In this document: one piece after another, positions 1 through 7,946 of the stretch
Layout of the letters: each line of letters begins with the position of its first letter
How positions within the stretch are numbered: position 1 is the stretch's first letter
From: an uncultured Pseudomonadota bacterium
GTDB lineage: Bacteria; Pseudomonadota; Alphaproteobacteria; CACZRW01
Length of the DNA stretch: 25,590 nucleotides
Reading direction: 5' to 3'
NCBI GenBank assembly: GCA_902783675.1
Contig: CACZRW010000107.1
Location: forward strand, 1-25,590
Made by a program: the position numbers and the translations under genes
The notes under the pieces: model-generated
The model's input: the letters and a program-made list of their open reading frames with translations, nothing else
What the model was told of the DNA's origin: nothing
Database searches by the model: none

Positions 1-603
1 CATGCGGTATTTCGCTTTGTTATACTCGGTCGTTATAGCAACCGCGCCCGTAGGAATGTCGGTGGTATCAAAATACCTTGAAAGCGGCTCACTCCAAAAT
101 CCGTTTATGCCCCAAGCCGCGTCAGGGTCAATCGCCGTGTATATCCCCGCCGATAAGCCTATCAGCTCAGCCACCTTTGCGGCGCGGAGGTCCGAGCCCG
201 TGTGGACGGTGTCTATTATCATCGCTTTTAGGACGGGCTTGTTGTTCTCGTCCTCTCTTCTTATGCCTACAATATACCGACCATCGAAATTACTGCCTGC
301 GCCCATTTCGCTGGGGAATATCTCTTTATGCTGATTATGCCCCAGCTCATTCACCAGTGCCGTGACATTGTCGGGATCTTTTAAATAATCTTCCGCCTTT
401 TGCTGAAGGTAAAGGAGAGTGTTTGCGCGGTTTATGTTCTCCAAATCCGCTCGTCGGTCCGCGACATGCTTATAAAGCATCGGCGTGAAGGTCGCTATCA
501 TGCCAAGAACGATTATCGCCTCAAGTATCAGCGAGCCACCTTGCCCGCCACTTACGCCTTTTGCCCCTAAGCCTTGGGCTTTACCTTTTAAATCCTCCCT
601 CAT
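1..603 (-). CDS. PilV-like type IV prepilin / shufflon adhesin N-terminal region (partial, runs off left edge)
   Basis: The reading frame is open from an ATG at 603 down to base 1, giving 201 residues with no stop, so the C-terminus is missing. The start is preceded by an AAAGGA ribosome site about ten bases upstream. A 23-residue leader ends in Gly-Gly, followed by SLILE and a hydrophobic stretch (about residues 24-42). This fits a prepilin peptidase site: cleavage after Gly23, Ser24 as +1 and Glu28 as the conserved +5 glutamate. The downstream part reads like the constant region of PilV pilus-tip proteins: a GRYIVGIRR segment, then VLKAMIIDT, then a helix ending in IGLSAGIYT, then a WGINGFW segment. 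By family knowledge such proteins sit at the tip of thin conjugative or type IVb pili. The PilV assignment is from remembered family pattern and is less certain than the prepilin signature. Whether invertible shufflon segments follow cannot be seen. Confidence 0.72.
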   Translation of the reverse strand, partial: MREDLKGKAQGLGAKGVSGGQGGSLILEAIIVLGMIATFTPMLYKHVADRRADLENINRANTLLYLQQKAEDYLKDPDNVTALVNELGHNQHKEIFPSEMGAGSNFDGRYIVGIRREDENNKPVLKAMIIDTVHTGSDLRAAKVAELIGLSAGIYTAIDPDAAWGINGFWSEPLSRYFDTTDIPTGAVAITTEYNKAKYRM

Positions 604-713
604 CGCACAAGTTCCTTTCTTCTCAAAAGTTTCCTTAGAAAAGCGCTTCCGCAAAGACCAAACCGAAACCTCCGTCCAATCTTGCGGACGGACGTTAAGA
701 AACCGCACTAGAA

Positions 714-739
714 GAAAAACGGCTCAGCTTATTCGAGCC
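714..739 (-). terminator. Possible Rho-independent terminator upstream of the PilV-like gene
   Basis: On the minus strand, GGCTC pairs with GAGCC (735-739 and 721-725) around a 9-base loop and is followed at once by G and five T residues. The stem is short, so termination may be partial. It lies about 110 bases before the PilV-like start codon. Confidence 0.5.
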
Positions 740-790
740 ACAGACTTTATTCGCTGACATCCGCCCCATGAAAAGAGCAGGTGTCACAAC

Positions 791-825
791 AAAATTAAAA
801 TCGTCTTGCGAACGACTTTAATTTT
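791..825 (-). repeat. 14-bp inverted repeat (long hairpin)
   Basis: Arms at 791-804 and 812-825 form a 14-bp stem with a 7-base loop. One position is an A/C mismatch when read as plus-strand RNA but a G-U wobble when read as minus-strand RNA. The stem is therefore continuous only in a minus-strand transcript, which suggests that strand is the functional one. The stem is AT-rich and is followed on the minus strand by a U-rich stretch broken by G, so it could also act as a weak terminator. Confidence 0.75.
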
Positions 826-910
826 AAAAACTTCTAGAAAGGGTTTCTTACGCCCTGAGCTCACATTGCTGCTTGCCTGGCTTCAATATGAACATAAATT
901 AGGATTTATG

Positions 911-948
911 CAATAAAAAACAGCCGAGACGGGAGGCCTCGGACTGTT
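911..948 (-). terminator. Rho-independent terminator of the DUF465 gene
   Basis: AACAG/CTGTT (919-923 with 944-948) and CCGAG/CTCGG (924-928 with 938-942) form a 10-bp GC-rich stem with a single bulged base and a 9-base loop. On the minus strand it runs directly into a T-tract (six A residues at 915-920 on the plus strand). It lies 24 bases beyond the DUF465 stop codon. Confidence 0.8.
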
Positions 949-971
949 TCTACCCCCTATAAAAAGGGCCG

Positions 972-1142
972 TTATTCAGAGCCCTTTATCTCGGCAATCT
1001 CTTCCTTTATCTTAAGCTTTTGCCTTTTGAGTTCGGATATCTTGGTCTGATCGGGAAGGGGTCTTGCGCTTTCCTCCTCCAGCGCCAAATCCAATGCGGC
1101 GTGCTTTGCCTCTAGGGCTGTCAAATGCTTTTCTATACTCAT
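972..1142 (-). CDS. DUF465 / YdcH-type small coiled-coil protein
   Basis: This 56-residue protein begins at an ATG at 1142 with a strong AAAGGAG ribosome site upstream and ends with TAA at 972. It begins MSIEKHLTALEAKH and is almost wholly helical and charged, with heptad-like leucine/isoleucine spacing. A central ALDLALEEESARPLPDQ segment leads into a basic KISELKRQKLKIKEEI helix. This is the pattern of the short DUF465 (YdcH-like) proteins common in alphaproteobacteria, whose function is not established. The gene is monocistronic as far as can be seen: it has its own terminator and is transcribed divergently from plsY. Confidence 0.82.
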   Translation of the reverse strand: MSIEKHLTALEAKHAALDLALEEESARPLPDQTKISELKRQKLKIKEEIAEIKGSE

Positions 1143-1237
1143 CTTAATCTCCTTTCCTGTTCAATCTTACTTTATAGTAACACAATATAATATATAGAGC
1201 CACCCCTTTCGGATTTAAAGGTAGAGGAAAAATAAAA

Positions 1238-1265
1238 TTGCTTGATTATGTGGTTTTCTTATTTT
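1238..1265 (+). promoter_or_regulatory. Possible sigma-70-type promoter for the plsY operon
   Basis: TTGCTT (1238-1243) and TATTTT (1260-1265) are separated by 16 bases and lie 41 bases before the plsY start. The -35 matches only TTG, so this is a weak call. Confidence 0.3.
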
Positions 1266-1306
1266 ATGGCTTACATAAACTTTTGAATCGTTGAAAAGGA
1301 CTGCAA

Positions 1307-1942
1307 ATGTCAATTTATATATTTCTTTCTTTGTGCATAGTGTTCGGTTATTTGCTGGGTTCTGTGCCTTTTGGGCTGGTCATTACCAAAGCGGCGGGGC
1401 TGGGCGATATTCGCAAAATCGGCTCCGGCAATATAGGCGCAACCAATGTATTAAGGACAGGACATAAGGGGCTGGCACTGCTTACTTTATTATGCGACGG
1501 AGGCAAAGCGGCAATTGCGGCTTTGCTCGCGATGTGGCTTGCTCCCGAAGCTTTTGCATCTATAGCAGGACTGACGGCGGGCACGGCAGCGGTAATCGGG
1601 CACAACTTCCCCTTGTGGCTTAATTTCAAGGGGGGTAAAGGCATCGCCGCCTCTTTCGGTATGGTATTTGTTACCGCTCCCATGGTCGGAGTGCTGGCGG
1701 GCCTTACTTGGTTGCTGGTCGCCTTTACCACGCGCTACTCATCTCTTTCGGCCTTGGTTGCATTCACTCTCACCCCGCTTTATGCAGTAATTTTTGCCAC
1801 TCCCGAGGCGGTTTGCTTCTTTGCCTTTTTGGGGCTTTTGTCGCTGGTAATGCATAAAGAAAACCTGGGTCGCCTTGCTCGCGGCGAGGAAAGTAAAATC
1901 GGCCAAAAGAGCAAAAGCAAAGGTAAAGAGGACAAAAAATAA
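1307..1942 (+). CDS. plsY: Acyl-phosphate:glycerol-3-phosphate acyltransferase PlsY
   Basis: PlsY is an inner-membrane enzyme that moves an acyl group from acyl-phosphate to the sn-1 position of glycerol-3-phosphate, the first step of phospholipid synthesis with PlsX. The 211 residues match the family length. Its three loop motifs are present: GSVPFG (18-23), GSGNIGATN (39-47) and KGGKG (108-112). Several hydrophobic segments span the whole protein, and the C-terminus carries the usual RLARGEESKIG region followed by a lysine-rich tail. The ATG at 1307 is preceded by AAAAGGA. It is the first gene of a plus-strand run that continues with dprA 18 bases later. Confidence 0.95.
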   Translation: MSIYIFLSLCIVFGYLLGSVPFGLVITKAAGLGDIRKIGSGNIGATNVLRTGHKGLALLTLLCDGGKAAIAALLAMWLAPEAFASIAGLTAGTAAVIGHNFPLWLNFKGGKGIAASFGMVFVTAPMVGVLAGLTWLLVAFTTRYSSLSALVAFTLTPLYAVIFATPEAVCFFAFLGLLSLVMHKENLGRLARGEESKIGQKSKSKGKEDKK

Positions 1943-1960
1943 AGGCAGGGCTCCCCGATA

Positions 1961-3100
1961 ATGACGACAACCAATAATGATAGCAAACTGGACTACCTTC
2001 GCCTTATCCGTAGCGAAAATGTGGGGCCTATCACTTTTTACCTGCTGCTTAAATACTTCGGCTCGGCAAAAGAGGCTCTTGCCAACATTAATGACTTTGC
2101 GAAGCGAGGCGGCAAAACCAAGCCGATAAAACTTTACCCCGAATCCGAAGCGCAAAAAGAAATGGACGAAGTGTTAGCTTTAGGCGCAGAGATAATTGCT
2201 TTTGACGAAGATGATTATCCTTATCTTTTAAAGCAAATACCGGATACCCCGCCGCTACTCACCGTGCTGGGACACAAGCACCTCTTGCATAAGGAAGCCG
2301 TTGCCATAGTCGGCACTCGCGATGCCTCTTTAAACGGGCGTAATATGGCGAAGAAGCTTGGCGAAGAGCTTGCCTCTCACGATTATACCGTCATTTCGGG
2401 CTTGGCACTTGGCATTGATGCCGCCGCTCACGAAGGCGCCCTTGCCGCCACCGACTCGGCGGGGACCATAGCGGTTTTGGGAACAGGGATTGATGTGGTT
2501 TACCCTCCGCAGAATCAACCCCTTTACGACAGAATTAGAAAAGCCGGGCTGATAATATCCGAATTTCCGCTAAAGACCAAAGCCAACCCGGTCAACTTTC
2601 CTCGCCGCAACCGCCTTATTTCCGGCTTATCAAAAGGGATTGTAGTGGTAGAGGCGCGCATAAAATCCGGCTCCCTTATCACCGCTCACATGGCTCTTGA
2701 GCAAAATCGCGAAGTTATGGCGATCCCCGGCAGTCCCTTGGACCCCAGATGCGGCGGGACAAATCACCTGATTAAGCAAGGTGCAACCCTGATTGAAGTC
2801 CCTTCTGATGTTATCAAGACTTTGGAAAACCTGCCTTCTATGCAAGAAGACATTTTCTCCGACGACTACGCTTACGAGGACTTCACACCCGAAGCCTTTT
2901 CCGAGGACGAACTGGACAATGCTCGCAAAAGCGTGCTTAGTCTTTTGGGCAACGGAGCTGTCGCCATTGATGATTTAATCCGCCAAAGCGGCGCCACAGC
3001 CTCGCTCGTCTCAATTGTCCTTGTTGAATTGGAGTTAGCAGGAAGAATTGAACGCTTGGCAGGAAATCATGTTAATTTATTGCTTGAATGGCAAGACTGA
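1961..3100 (+). CDS. dprA: DNA-processing protein DprA
   Basis: DprA binds incoming single-stranded DNA and loads RecA during natural transformation; it is also found in many bacteria not known to be transformable. The 379 residues show the expected order. An N-terminal helical domain (to about 100) precedes a Rossmann-like core starting at VAIVGTRDAS (from 114), with ISGLALGIDAAAH, VLGTGIDVVYPP, NFPRRNRLISGLS and the SGSLITAHMALEQ segment. The C-terminal part (about 325-379) resembles the winged-helix domain seen in proteobacterial DprA. It starts 18 bases after plsY; the ribosome site (GGCAGGG) is weak, so translation may be coupled. No other competence gene is visible apart from the pilin-like gene at the left edge. 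Confidence 0.94.
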   Translation: MTTTNNDSKLDYLRLIRSENVGPITFYLLLKYFGSAKEALANINDFAKRGGKTKPIKLYPESEAQKEMDEVLALGAEIIAFDEDDYPYLLKQIPDTPPLLTVLGHKHLLHKEAVAIVGTRDASLNGRNMAKKLGEELASHDYTVISGLALGIDAAAHEGALAATDSAGTIAVLGTGIDVVYPPQNQPLYDRIRKAGLIISEFPLKTKANPVNFPRRNRLISGLSKGIVVVEARIKSGSLITAHMALEQNREVMAIPGSPLDPRCGGTNHLIKQGATLIEVPSDVIKTLENLPSMQEDIFSDDYAYEDFTPEAFSEDELDNARKSVLSLLGNGAVAIDDLIRQSGATASLVSIVLVELELAGRIERLAGNHVNLLLEWQD

Positions 3101-3147
3101 CAAAATAAGATAAAGCGCAATGCAGTAACACAAAGGAAAACAAAAAA

Positions 3148-5709
3148 ATGGAAAACCTCGTAATCGTAGAATCCCCCGCCAAGGCAAAAACCATCAACAA
3201 ATACCTGGGTAGCGACTACAAAGTGTTGGCGAGCTTCGGACATATTCGTGACCTTCCGCCAAAGGACGGCTCCGTCGATCCCACTCACGACTTTGCGATG
3301 ACTTGGTCCGTAAGCGACGGCAGCGAAAAGCATATAAAAGAAATCGCCTCGGCTTTAAAAGATGCCAAAAACCTTATTCTCGCCAGCGACCCTGATAGAG
3401 AAGGAGAAGCCATAGCTTGGCATGTCGTTGAAGAGCTCGGCAAACGCGGAAAACTAAAAGGCAAGAACATCAAGCGCGTAACCTTTAACGAGATTACCAA
3501 AAACGCCGTCACCGCCGCCATTGCCAATCCCCGTGACATCGATTCGGAACTTGTTGACGCGTATCTTGCCCGCCGAGCTCTGGACTATTTGGTAGGCTTT
3601 TCCCTTTCGCCGGTATTGTGGCGCAAACTTCCGGGCAGCCGCTCGGCAGGGCGAGTCCAATCCGTCGCCCTTCGCCTTATTTGCGAGCGTGAAAATGAAA
3701 TTGAGCAATTTAAGGCCGAGGAATACTGGACCATAAAAGGCACTTTCCAAACCGAAAAAAAGGCAGACTTTACGGCGCTTTTAACCGCTCTAAACGGCAA
3801 AAAGCTGGAAAAGTTCACCCTTAATTCCGAAGAGCTTGCAAATAAAGCCAAAGAGGAAATAGAAAAGCACACCTTTGCCGTTTCCGATATTGATAAAAAG
3901 ACCATATCCCGCAATCCCGCACCGCCATTTACTACCTCTACTTTGCAACAAGAGTCCTCACGCAAACTGGGCTTTTCAACCAAAAAGACCATGCAGATTG
4001 CTCAAGGACTTTATGAGGGTATAGACATCGGCGGCGACACGGTGGGACTTATCACATACATGAGAACAGACGGCGTTGCCATGGCAAGCGAAGCCATAAA
4101 TGCCGCGCGCGAACAAATCGCCAAAGACTATGGCAAAGATTACCTGCCCGACTCACCACGCTACTATAAAAACACCGTAAAGAACGCTCAAGAAGCGCAC
4201 GAGGCCATACGCCCCACCAACATGACTCGCACCCCCGAATCCGTTGCAAAATATCTGAACAAGGACCAATTAAAACTTTATTCCATGATATACAAGCGCA
4301 GCATCGCCAGCCAAATGCAAAGCGCCAAGTTCGACAAAGTAAGCGTCACCCTCTCGTCCGAGGACGACAAAATCGCCTTTAGAGCAAGCGGAATGACCAC
4401 TCTTTTTGATGGCTTTTTAAAAGTATATTTTGAGGATTTTGACGATCGCAAAGATGACGACGAAGATGACGAGAATCGCCACCTGCCGCCTCTTTCTTTA
4501 AAAGAAAACACTGCGCTTAAAGAGACCTTGCCCGAGCAACATTTCACGCAAGCACCCCCGCGCTATTCCGAAGCAAGCTTGGTAAAAAAGCTTGAGGAGC
4601 TGGGCATCGGCAGACCTTCAACCTATGCGTCCATCATTTCCGTTTTGCAAGACAGGGAATATGTGAAGCTTGTGGAAAAGCGCTTTATTCCCGAGGATAG
4701 AGGGCGCATCGTCACCACCTTTTTGGAAAACTTCTTCTCGCCCTATGTTCAATACGATTTTACCGCCGACATGGAGGACAGCCTTGATAAAATATCCGAA
4801 GGCAAAGCAAAGTGGAAAAAGGTGCTTTCCGACTTTTGGACAAAGTTTGACGCCGATATTAAAGGAGCGGAAAAACTAACCGGCACCGAAGTCATCAACA
4901 AGCTGGAAGAAGCCTTATCCGCTCACATTTTCCCCACGCCGGAATCCAAAAAGTGCCCTTTGTGCGCAGATGGCAAACTGAACTTAAAGCTGGGTAAATA
5001 CGGTGCTTTCATCGGCTGCTCAAACTACCCCGAATGCGATTATAAGCGCCCCATATCCGACTTTAAGGAAAACGCAGAGGAAAATAAAGACCTGGACCTG
5101 GGGCTTGACCCCGCAACAAGTGAGCCTGTTCTTTTGAAAAAAGGCCCTTACGGCTACTACATTCAAAGAGGAACCGTAGCAAAAGGCAAAGACCAAGCGA
5201 CAAAAAGCACAGGGAAACGAGTATCTTTACCCAAAGGCATAGCCCCTTCATCGGTTGACCTTGACACCGCTCTTGCCCTGCTTTCTCTGCCTAAAACCTT
5301 GGGCAACCACCCGACAAGCAGTGAGAAAATCGAAGTCGGCATTGGCAGGTTCGGAGCCTATGTCAAAATGGGCAAAAGCTATAAGTCCTTGACCAAGGAC
5401 GACAACATCCTGACCATCACTCTTGACCGAGCTGCCGAGCTTTTAGCCGCTGCCCCGCAAAAGACCACCAAAGACATCGGCACACACCCTGAAACGGGCG
5501 AAGTCATCTCCATAGGCTCGGGACGCTTCGGACCCTATGTCAAAATGGGCAAGATTTACGCCTCTATTCCCAAAAGCATAGAGGGCGAACCGAGCCTTGA
5601 CGAGGCGGTTGCCCTTTTGGAAGCAAAGGCTAAAAAGCCTGCCGCAACAAAGACCAAAACCAAAACTTCCGCAAAAACCAAAGCAAAGGCAAAGGTAAAG
5701 AAAAAGTGA
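3148..5709 (+). CDS. topA: DNA topoisomerase I (type IA)
   Basis: TopA relaxes negative supercoils by cutting one DNA strand through a phosphotyrosine. Its 853 residues begin with the TOPRIM domain (NLVIVESPAKAKTI at 3-16, then DPDREGEAIAWH). It has SAGRVQS near 170, and the active-site tyrosine is Tyr304 in GLITYMRTDG. One zinc-finger module is visible (Cys603, Cys606, Cys624, Cys630). After it come C-terminal repeats of the GRFG-YVKMGK type, and the protein ends in a lysine/alanine/threonine tail. That tail is common in alphaproteobacterial TopA and probably adds non-specific DNA binding. The ATG follows AAAGGA. The stop overlaps the rnr start in the sequence GTGA. Confidence 0.97.
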   Translation: MENLVIVESPAKAKTINKYLGSDYKVLASFGHIRDLPPKDGSVDPTHDFAMTWSVSDGSEKHIKEIASALKDAKNLILASDPDREGEAIAWHVVEELGKRGKLKGKNIKRVTFNEITKNAVTAAIANPRDIDSELVDAYLARRALDYLVGFSLSPVLWRKLPGSRSAGRVQSVALRLICERENEIEQFKAEEYWTIKGTFQTEKKADFTALLTALNGKKLEKFTLNSEELANKAKEEIEKHTFAVSDIDKKTISRNPAPPFTTSTLQQESSRKLGFSTKKTMQIAQGLYEGIDIGGDTVGLITYMRTDGVAMASEAINAAREQIAKDYGKDYLPDSPRYYKNTVKNAQEAHEAIRPTNMTRTPESVAKYLNKDQLKLYSMIYKRSIASQMQSAKFDKVSVTLSSEDDKIAFRASGMTTLFDGFLKVYFEDFDDRKDDDEDDENRHLPPLSLKENTALKETLPEQHFTQAPPRYSEASLVKKLEELGIGRPSTYASIISVLQDREYVKLVEKRFIPEDRGRIVTTFLENFFSPYVQYDFTADMEDSLDKISEGKAKWKKVLSDFWTKFDADIKGAEKLTGTEVINKLEEALSAHIFPTPESKKCPLCADGKLNLKLGKYGAFIGCSNYPECDYKRPISDFKENAEENKDLDLGLDPATSEPVLLKKGPYGYYIQRGTVAKGKDQATKSTGKRVSLPKGIAPSSVDLDTALALLSLPKTLGNHPTSSEKIEVGIGRFGAYVKMGKSYKSLTKDDNILTITLDRAAELLAAAPQKTTKDIGTHPETGEVISIGSGRFGPYVKMGKIYASIPKSIEGEPSLDEAVALLEAKAKKPAATKTKTKTSAKTKAKAKVKKK

Positions 5710-7946
5710 GCGAGAAAAAACGACCCTTACCGACCATGCAAGAAATAACGGACTTCCTGCAAAACAGCGAAGGCAAAGTCGGCAAGCGTCAAATCGCCAA
5801 AGCCTTCAAAATTAAAGGAGACGACCGCATAGCCTTAAAGAAAATGCTGAATGAGTTAAAGGAAGCCGGAACCTTCCCGCACAAATCTTCGCGTAGCTTT
5901 TTTGGCGGTCTTTTGCGCTCAAAACTAAATGCCGAAGTTACCGGCTTTGACTCTTCCGGCGCTCTTATTGCCCGTCCTTTGGAATATAACGACGACCAAA
6001 GCGCGCCCCAGATTATAATTCCGAAAAACGCCGACCACATAAGCCCTCCCGTAAAAATCGGCGATGTCATCGTTGTAAAGCTTAAAAAAGCCGCCGGACA
6101 CACCTATAACGGCGAAATAGTAAAACGCCTTTCCTACTCACCCAACCGCATCGTCGGCTTTTACCAAACAAAAGGTGCGGGGCTCGGCGGCATACTGACT
6201 TCGGTTGACCGTCGCATAAGCGACAGATTTTATGTCAGCAAACAAGATGCACTTAACGCCGAAAATGCCTCTATCGTCCTTGCCGATGTCACCTCTTTTA
6301 GAAAGGAGAACAAGGCAAAGATAGTAAAGGTGCTTGCAAAATCCGATACGCCCTTTGCCGCCACGATTATCTCGGCTTACCAACACAGCGTCCCGCTCGT
6401 CTTCCCCGAAGCCGCCATTAAAGAAGCAAACGCAATTAACCCCCCTTCAATGGAGGGACGAGAGGACTTACGCCATCTTCCCCTTGTCACCATTGACGGC
6501 GAAGACGCAAAGGACTTTGATGACGCCGTTTGGGCGGAACCCGACCAAGACAAAACCAACGGCGGCGGCTGGCATCTTATTGTCGCCATATCCGACATAG
6601 CATGGTTTGTAAGGCCGAACACCGCTCTTGATAAGGCCGCAAGAGAGCGCGGCAATTCCGTTTACTTTCCCGACCGCGCCGTTCATATGCTCCCCGAGAA
6701 CCTGCCGGTAAGGTTTGCCTCACTTTTACCCGAAGAAGAACGCCCCGTCATCGCCTGCCACTTATGGATAGATCGCGCCGGACACCCTTTAAGGAGAAAG
6801 TTCACCAGAGCAATGATAAAATCGGCAGCCAGGCTTAATTACCACGAAGTAGAAACCGTGTTAAACGGCGGAAAACCGCCCTCCTCGGTAAGCCCTAAAA
6901 TTGCGGCTCTTTTAAACACATTAAAAGGCGCTTTTAAATCGCTGCAACAATATAGAGAAGAGCGCGGTTGCCTAAACATTGAAGGTAGGGAAACGCAAAT
7001 CACGCTGAGCGACAAGGGACAAATCACCGCCATAACCGAGCGCGAAGATTTAGAGAGCTACCAACTGATAGAGGAGTTCATGGTAGCTGCCAATGTCGCC
7101 GCCGCCGAAACTCTGGAAGAGATGAACCTTCCTGTCATGTATCGCGTCCACGATAAGCCAAGCGAGGAAAAAATAACTTTGCTCAACGACTTTTTGGACT
7201 CTCTTAACATAGAACCAAAAGTCCCCGCCAATCCTACGCCAAAGGATTTTAACGATGTCCTTGCCGCCACGATTGACACCAAGAATCAAAACAGCGTCAA
7301 TGAAATGGTTTTAAGGAGCCAATCCCCCGCAAGATACAGCCCCGAAAACATCGGACACTTCGGCTTAAGCTTAAAAAGCTATGCCCACTTTACCTCGCCC
7401 ATTCGCCGCTATGCGGACTTACTTATCCACCGCGCTTTGATTGATGGTTTAAGACTGGGCGAAGGTGGCTTTAGCGACGCCCCCGATATGGAAGAAATCG
7501 CCGATCACATCACCTTTACAGAAAAACGTGCGGAAGAAGCGGAACGCGATGCCGAAAGCCGCTACATCGCACTTTATTTGCAAGACAAAATCGGCACTGT
7601 TTTAAAAGGCACCGTAGCGGGACTTTCTCACGCGGGACTTTTTATTCGCCTGACCGAAAGCAAAGGTGAAGGCTTCTGCCCCATGCGCAACCTCCACTGT
7701 GAATACTTCCTTTTTGACGAGGAAGCAAATACCCTTGTCGGGCAGGACTCCGGCAAAACCTATCGCATGGGCGATCCCGTTACCGTAGAGCTTGAAGAAG
7801 CAAATCCCGTAACCGGCTCAATTATCTTGTCCATTGCGGATAGCGATAGGGGAAGCGGTAAAAGCGGTATAAAATCACACTCCGGCTCTTTCAAAGAACA
7901 TCTTTGGGAGCATTTCCAATCCGGCTCAAGGAGGCACAGATGGTAA
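5706..7946 (+). CDS. rnr: Ribonuclease R
   Basis: RNase R is a processive 3'-to-5' exoribonuclease that can degrade structured RNA, acting in mRNA and rRNA quality control. The 746 residues comprise an N-terminal winged-helix part (about 1-70), cold-shock/OB regions and the RNB catalytic domain with GEDAKDFDDAV (265-275, metal-binding Asp270, Asp272, Asp273). The RNB segment HFTSPIRRYADLLIHR follows, and an S1 domain begins at Ile629. The start is a GTG that overlaps the topA stop by four bases, so the two are translationally coupled. There is an in-frame ATG ten codons in, but the GTG keeps the usual N-terminus. The C-terminal tail beyond S1 is short and Ser/Gly/Lys-rich. Confidence 0.96.
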   Translation: MSEKKRPLPTMQEITDFLQNSEGKVGKRQIAKAFKIKGDDRIALKKMLNELKEAGTFPHKSSRSFFGGLLRSKLNAEVTGFDSSGALIARPLEYNDDQSAPQIIIPKNADHISPPVKIGDVIVVKLKKAAGHTYNGEIVKRLSYSPNRIVGFYQTKGAGLGGILTSVDRRISDRFYVSKQDALNAENASIVLADVTSFRKENKAKIVKVLAKSDTPFAATIISAYQHSVPLVFPEAAIKEANAINPPSMEGREDLRHLPLVTIDGEDAKDFDDAVWAEPDQDKTNGGGWHLIVAISDIAWFVRPNTALDKAARERGNSVYFPDRAVHMLPENLPVRFASLLPEEERPVIACHLWIDRAGHPLRRKFTRAMIKSAARLNYHEVETVLNGGKPPSSVSPKIAALLNTLKGAFKSLQQYREERGCLNIEGRETQITLSDKGQITAITEREDLESYQLIEEFMVAANVAAAETLEEMNLPVMYRVHDKPSEEKITLLNDFLDSLNIEPKVPANPTPKDFNDVLAATIDTKNQNSVNEMVLRSQSPARYSPENIGHFGLSLKSYAHFTSPIRRYADLLIHRALIDGLRLGEGGFSDAPDMEEIADHITFTEKRAEEAERDAESRYIALYLQDKIGTVLKGTVAGLSHAGLFIRLTESKGEGFCPMRNLHCEYFLFDEEANTLVGQDSGKTYRMGDPVTVELEEANPVTGSIILSIADSDRGSGKSGIKSHSGSFKEHLWEHFQSGSRRHRW

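Larger units (their letters stand above)
714..884 (-). ncRNA. Candidate small RNA of unknown class
   Basis: This is a low-confidence call. A transcript starting just left of 890 on the minus strand would be isolated from DUF465 by the 911-948 terminator and would end at the 714-739 hairpin plus T-run. A weak promoter-like pair is present: TTGCAT at 913-908 and CATATT at 890-885, with a 17-base spacer. The middle of the putative RNA holds the 791-825 stem, flanked by short complementary segments that would allow a rod-like fold. The usual landmarks of tmRNA, SRP RNA and RNase P RNA were not found, and a 6S-like identity was considered but not supported. Confidence 0.22.
604..971. other. Gene-free structured intergenic region
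   Basis: No reading frame here has a convincing start, ribosome site and protein-like composition. The stretch separates the 3' end of the DUF465 gene from the start of the PilV-like gene, both on the minus strand. It contains a strong minus-strand terminator (911-948), a long hairpin (791-825), a second terminator-like hairpin (714-739) and a 7-bp stem (TCCGTCC at 671-677 with GGACGGA at 686-692). Together these suggest a structured leader for the pilin gene, or a separate small RNA. Confidence 0.7.

Noticed and set aside
2..757. Plus-strand open frames at the left edge (110, 95 and 90 residues)
   Set aside because: Two lie antisense to the PilV-like gene and the third covers its start; they have no ribosome sites and their composition is that of frame shadows.
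714..906. tmRNA, SRP RNA or RNase P RNA in the left intergenic region
   Set aside because: None of their conserved landmark sequences could be found; the segment with AAGCAGCAATG only superficially resembles the SRP loop.
1739..2155. 138-residue minus-strand frame across plsY and dprA
   Set aside because: It is antisense to two well-identified genes, with no ribosome site or protein-like motif.
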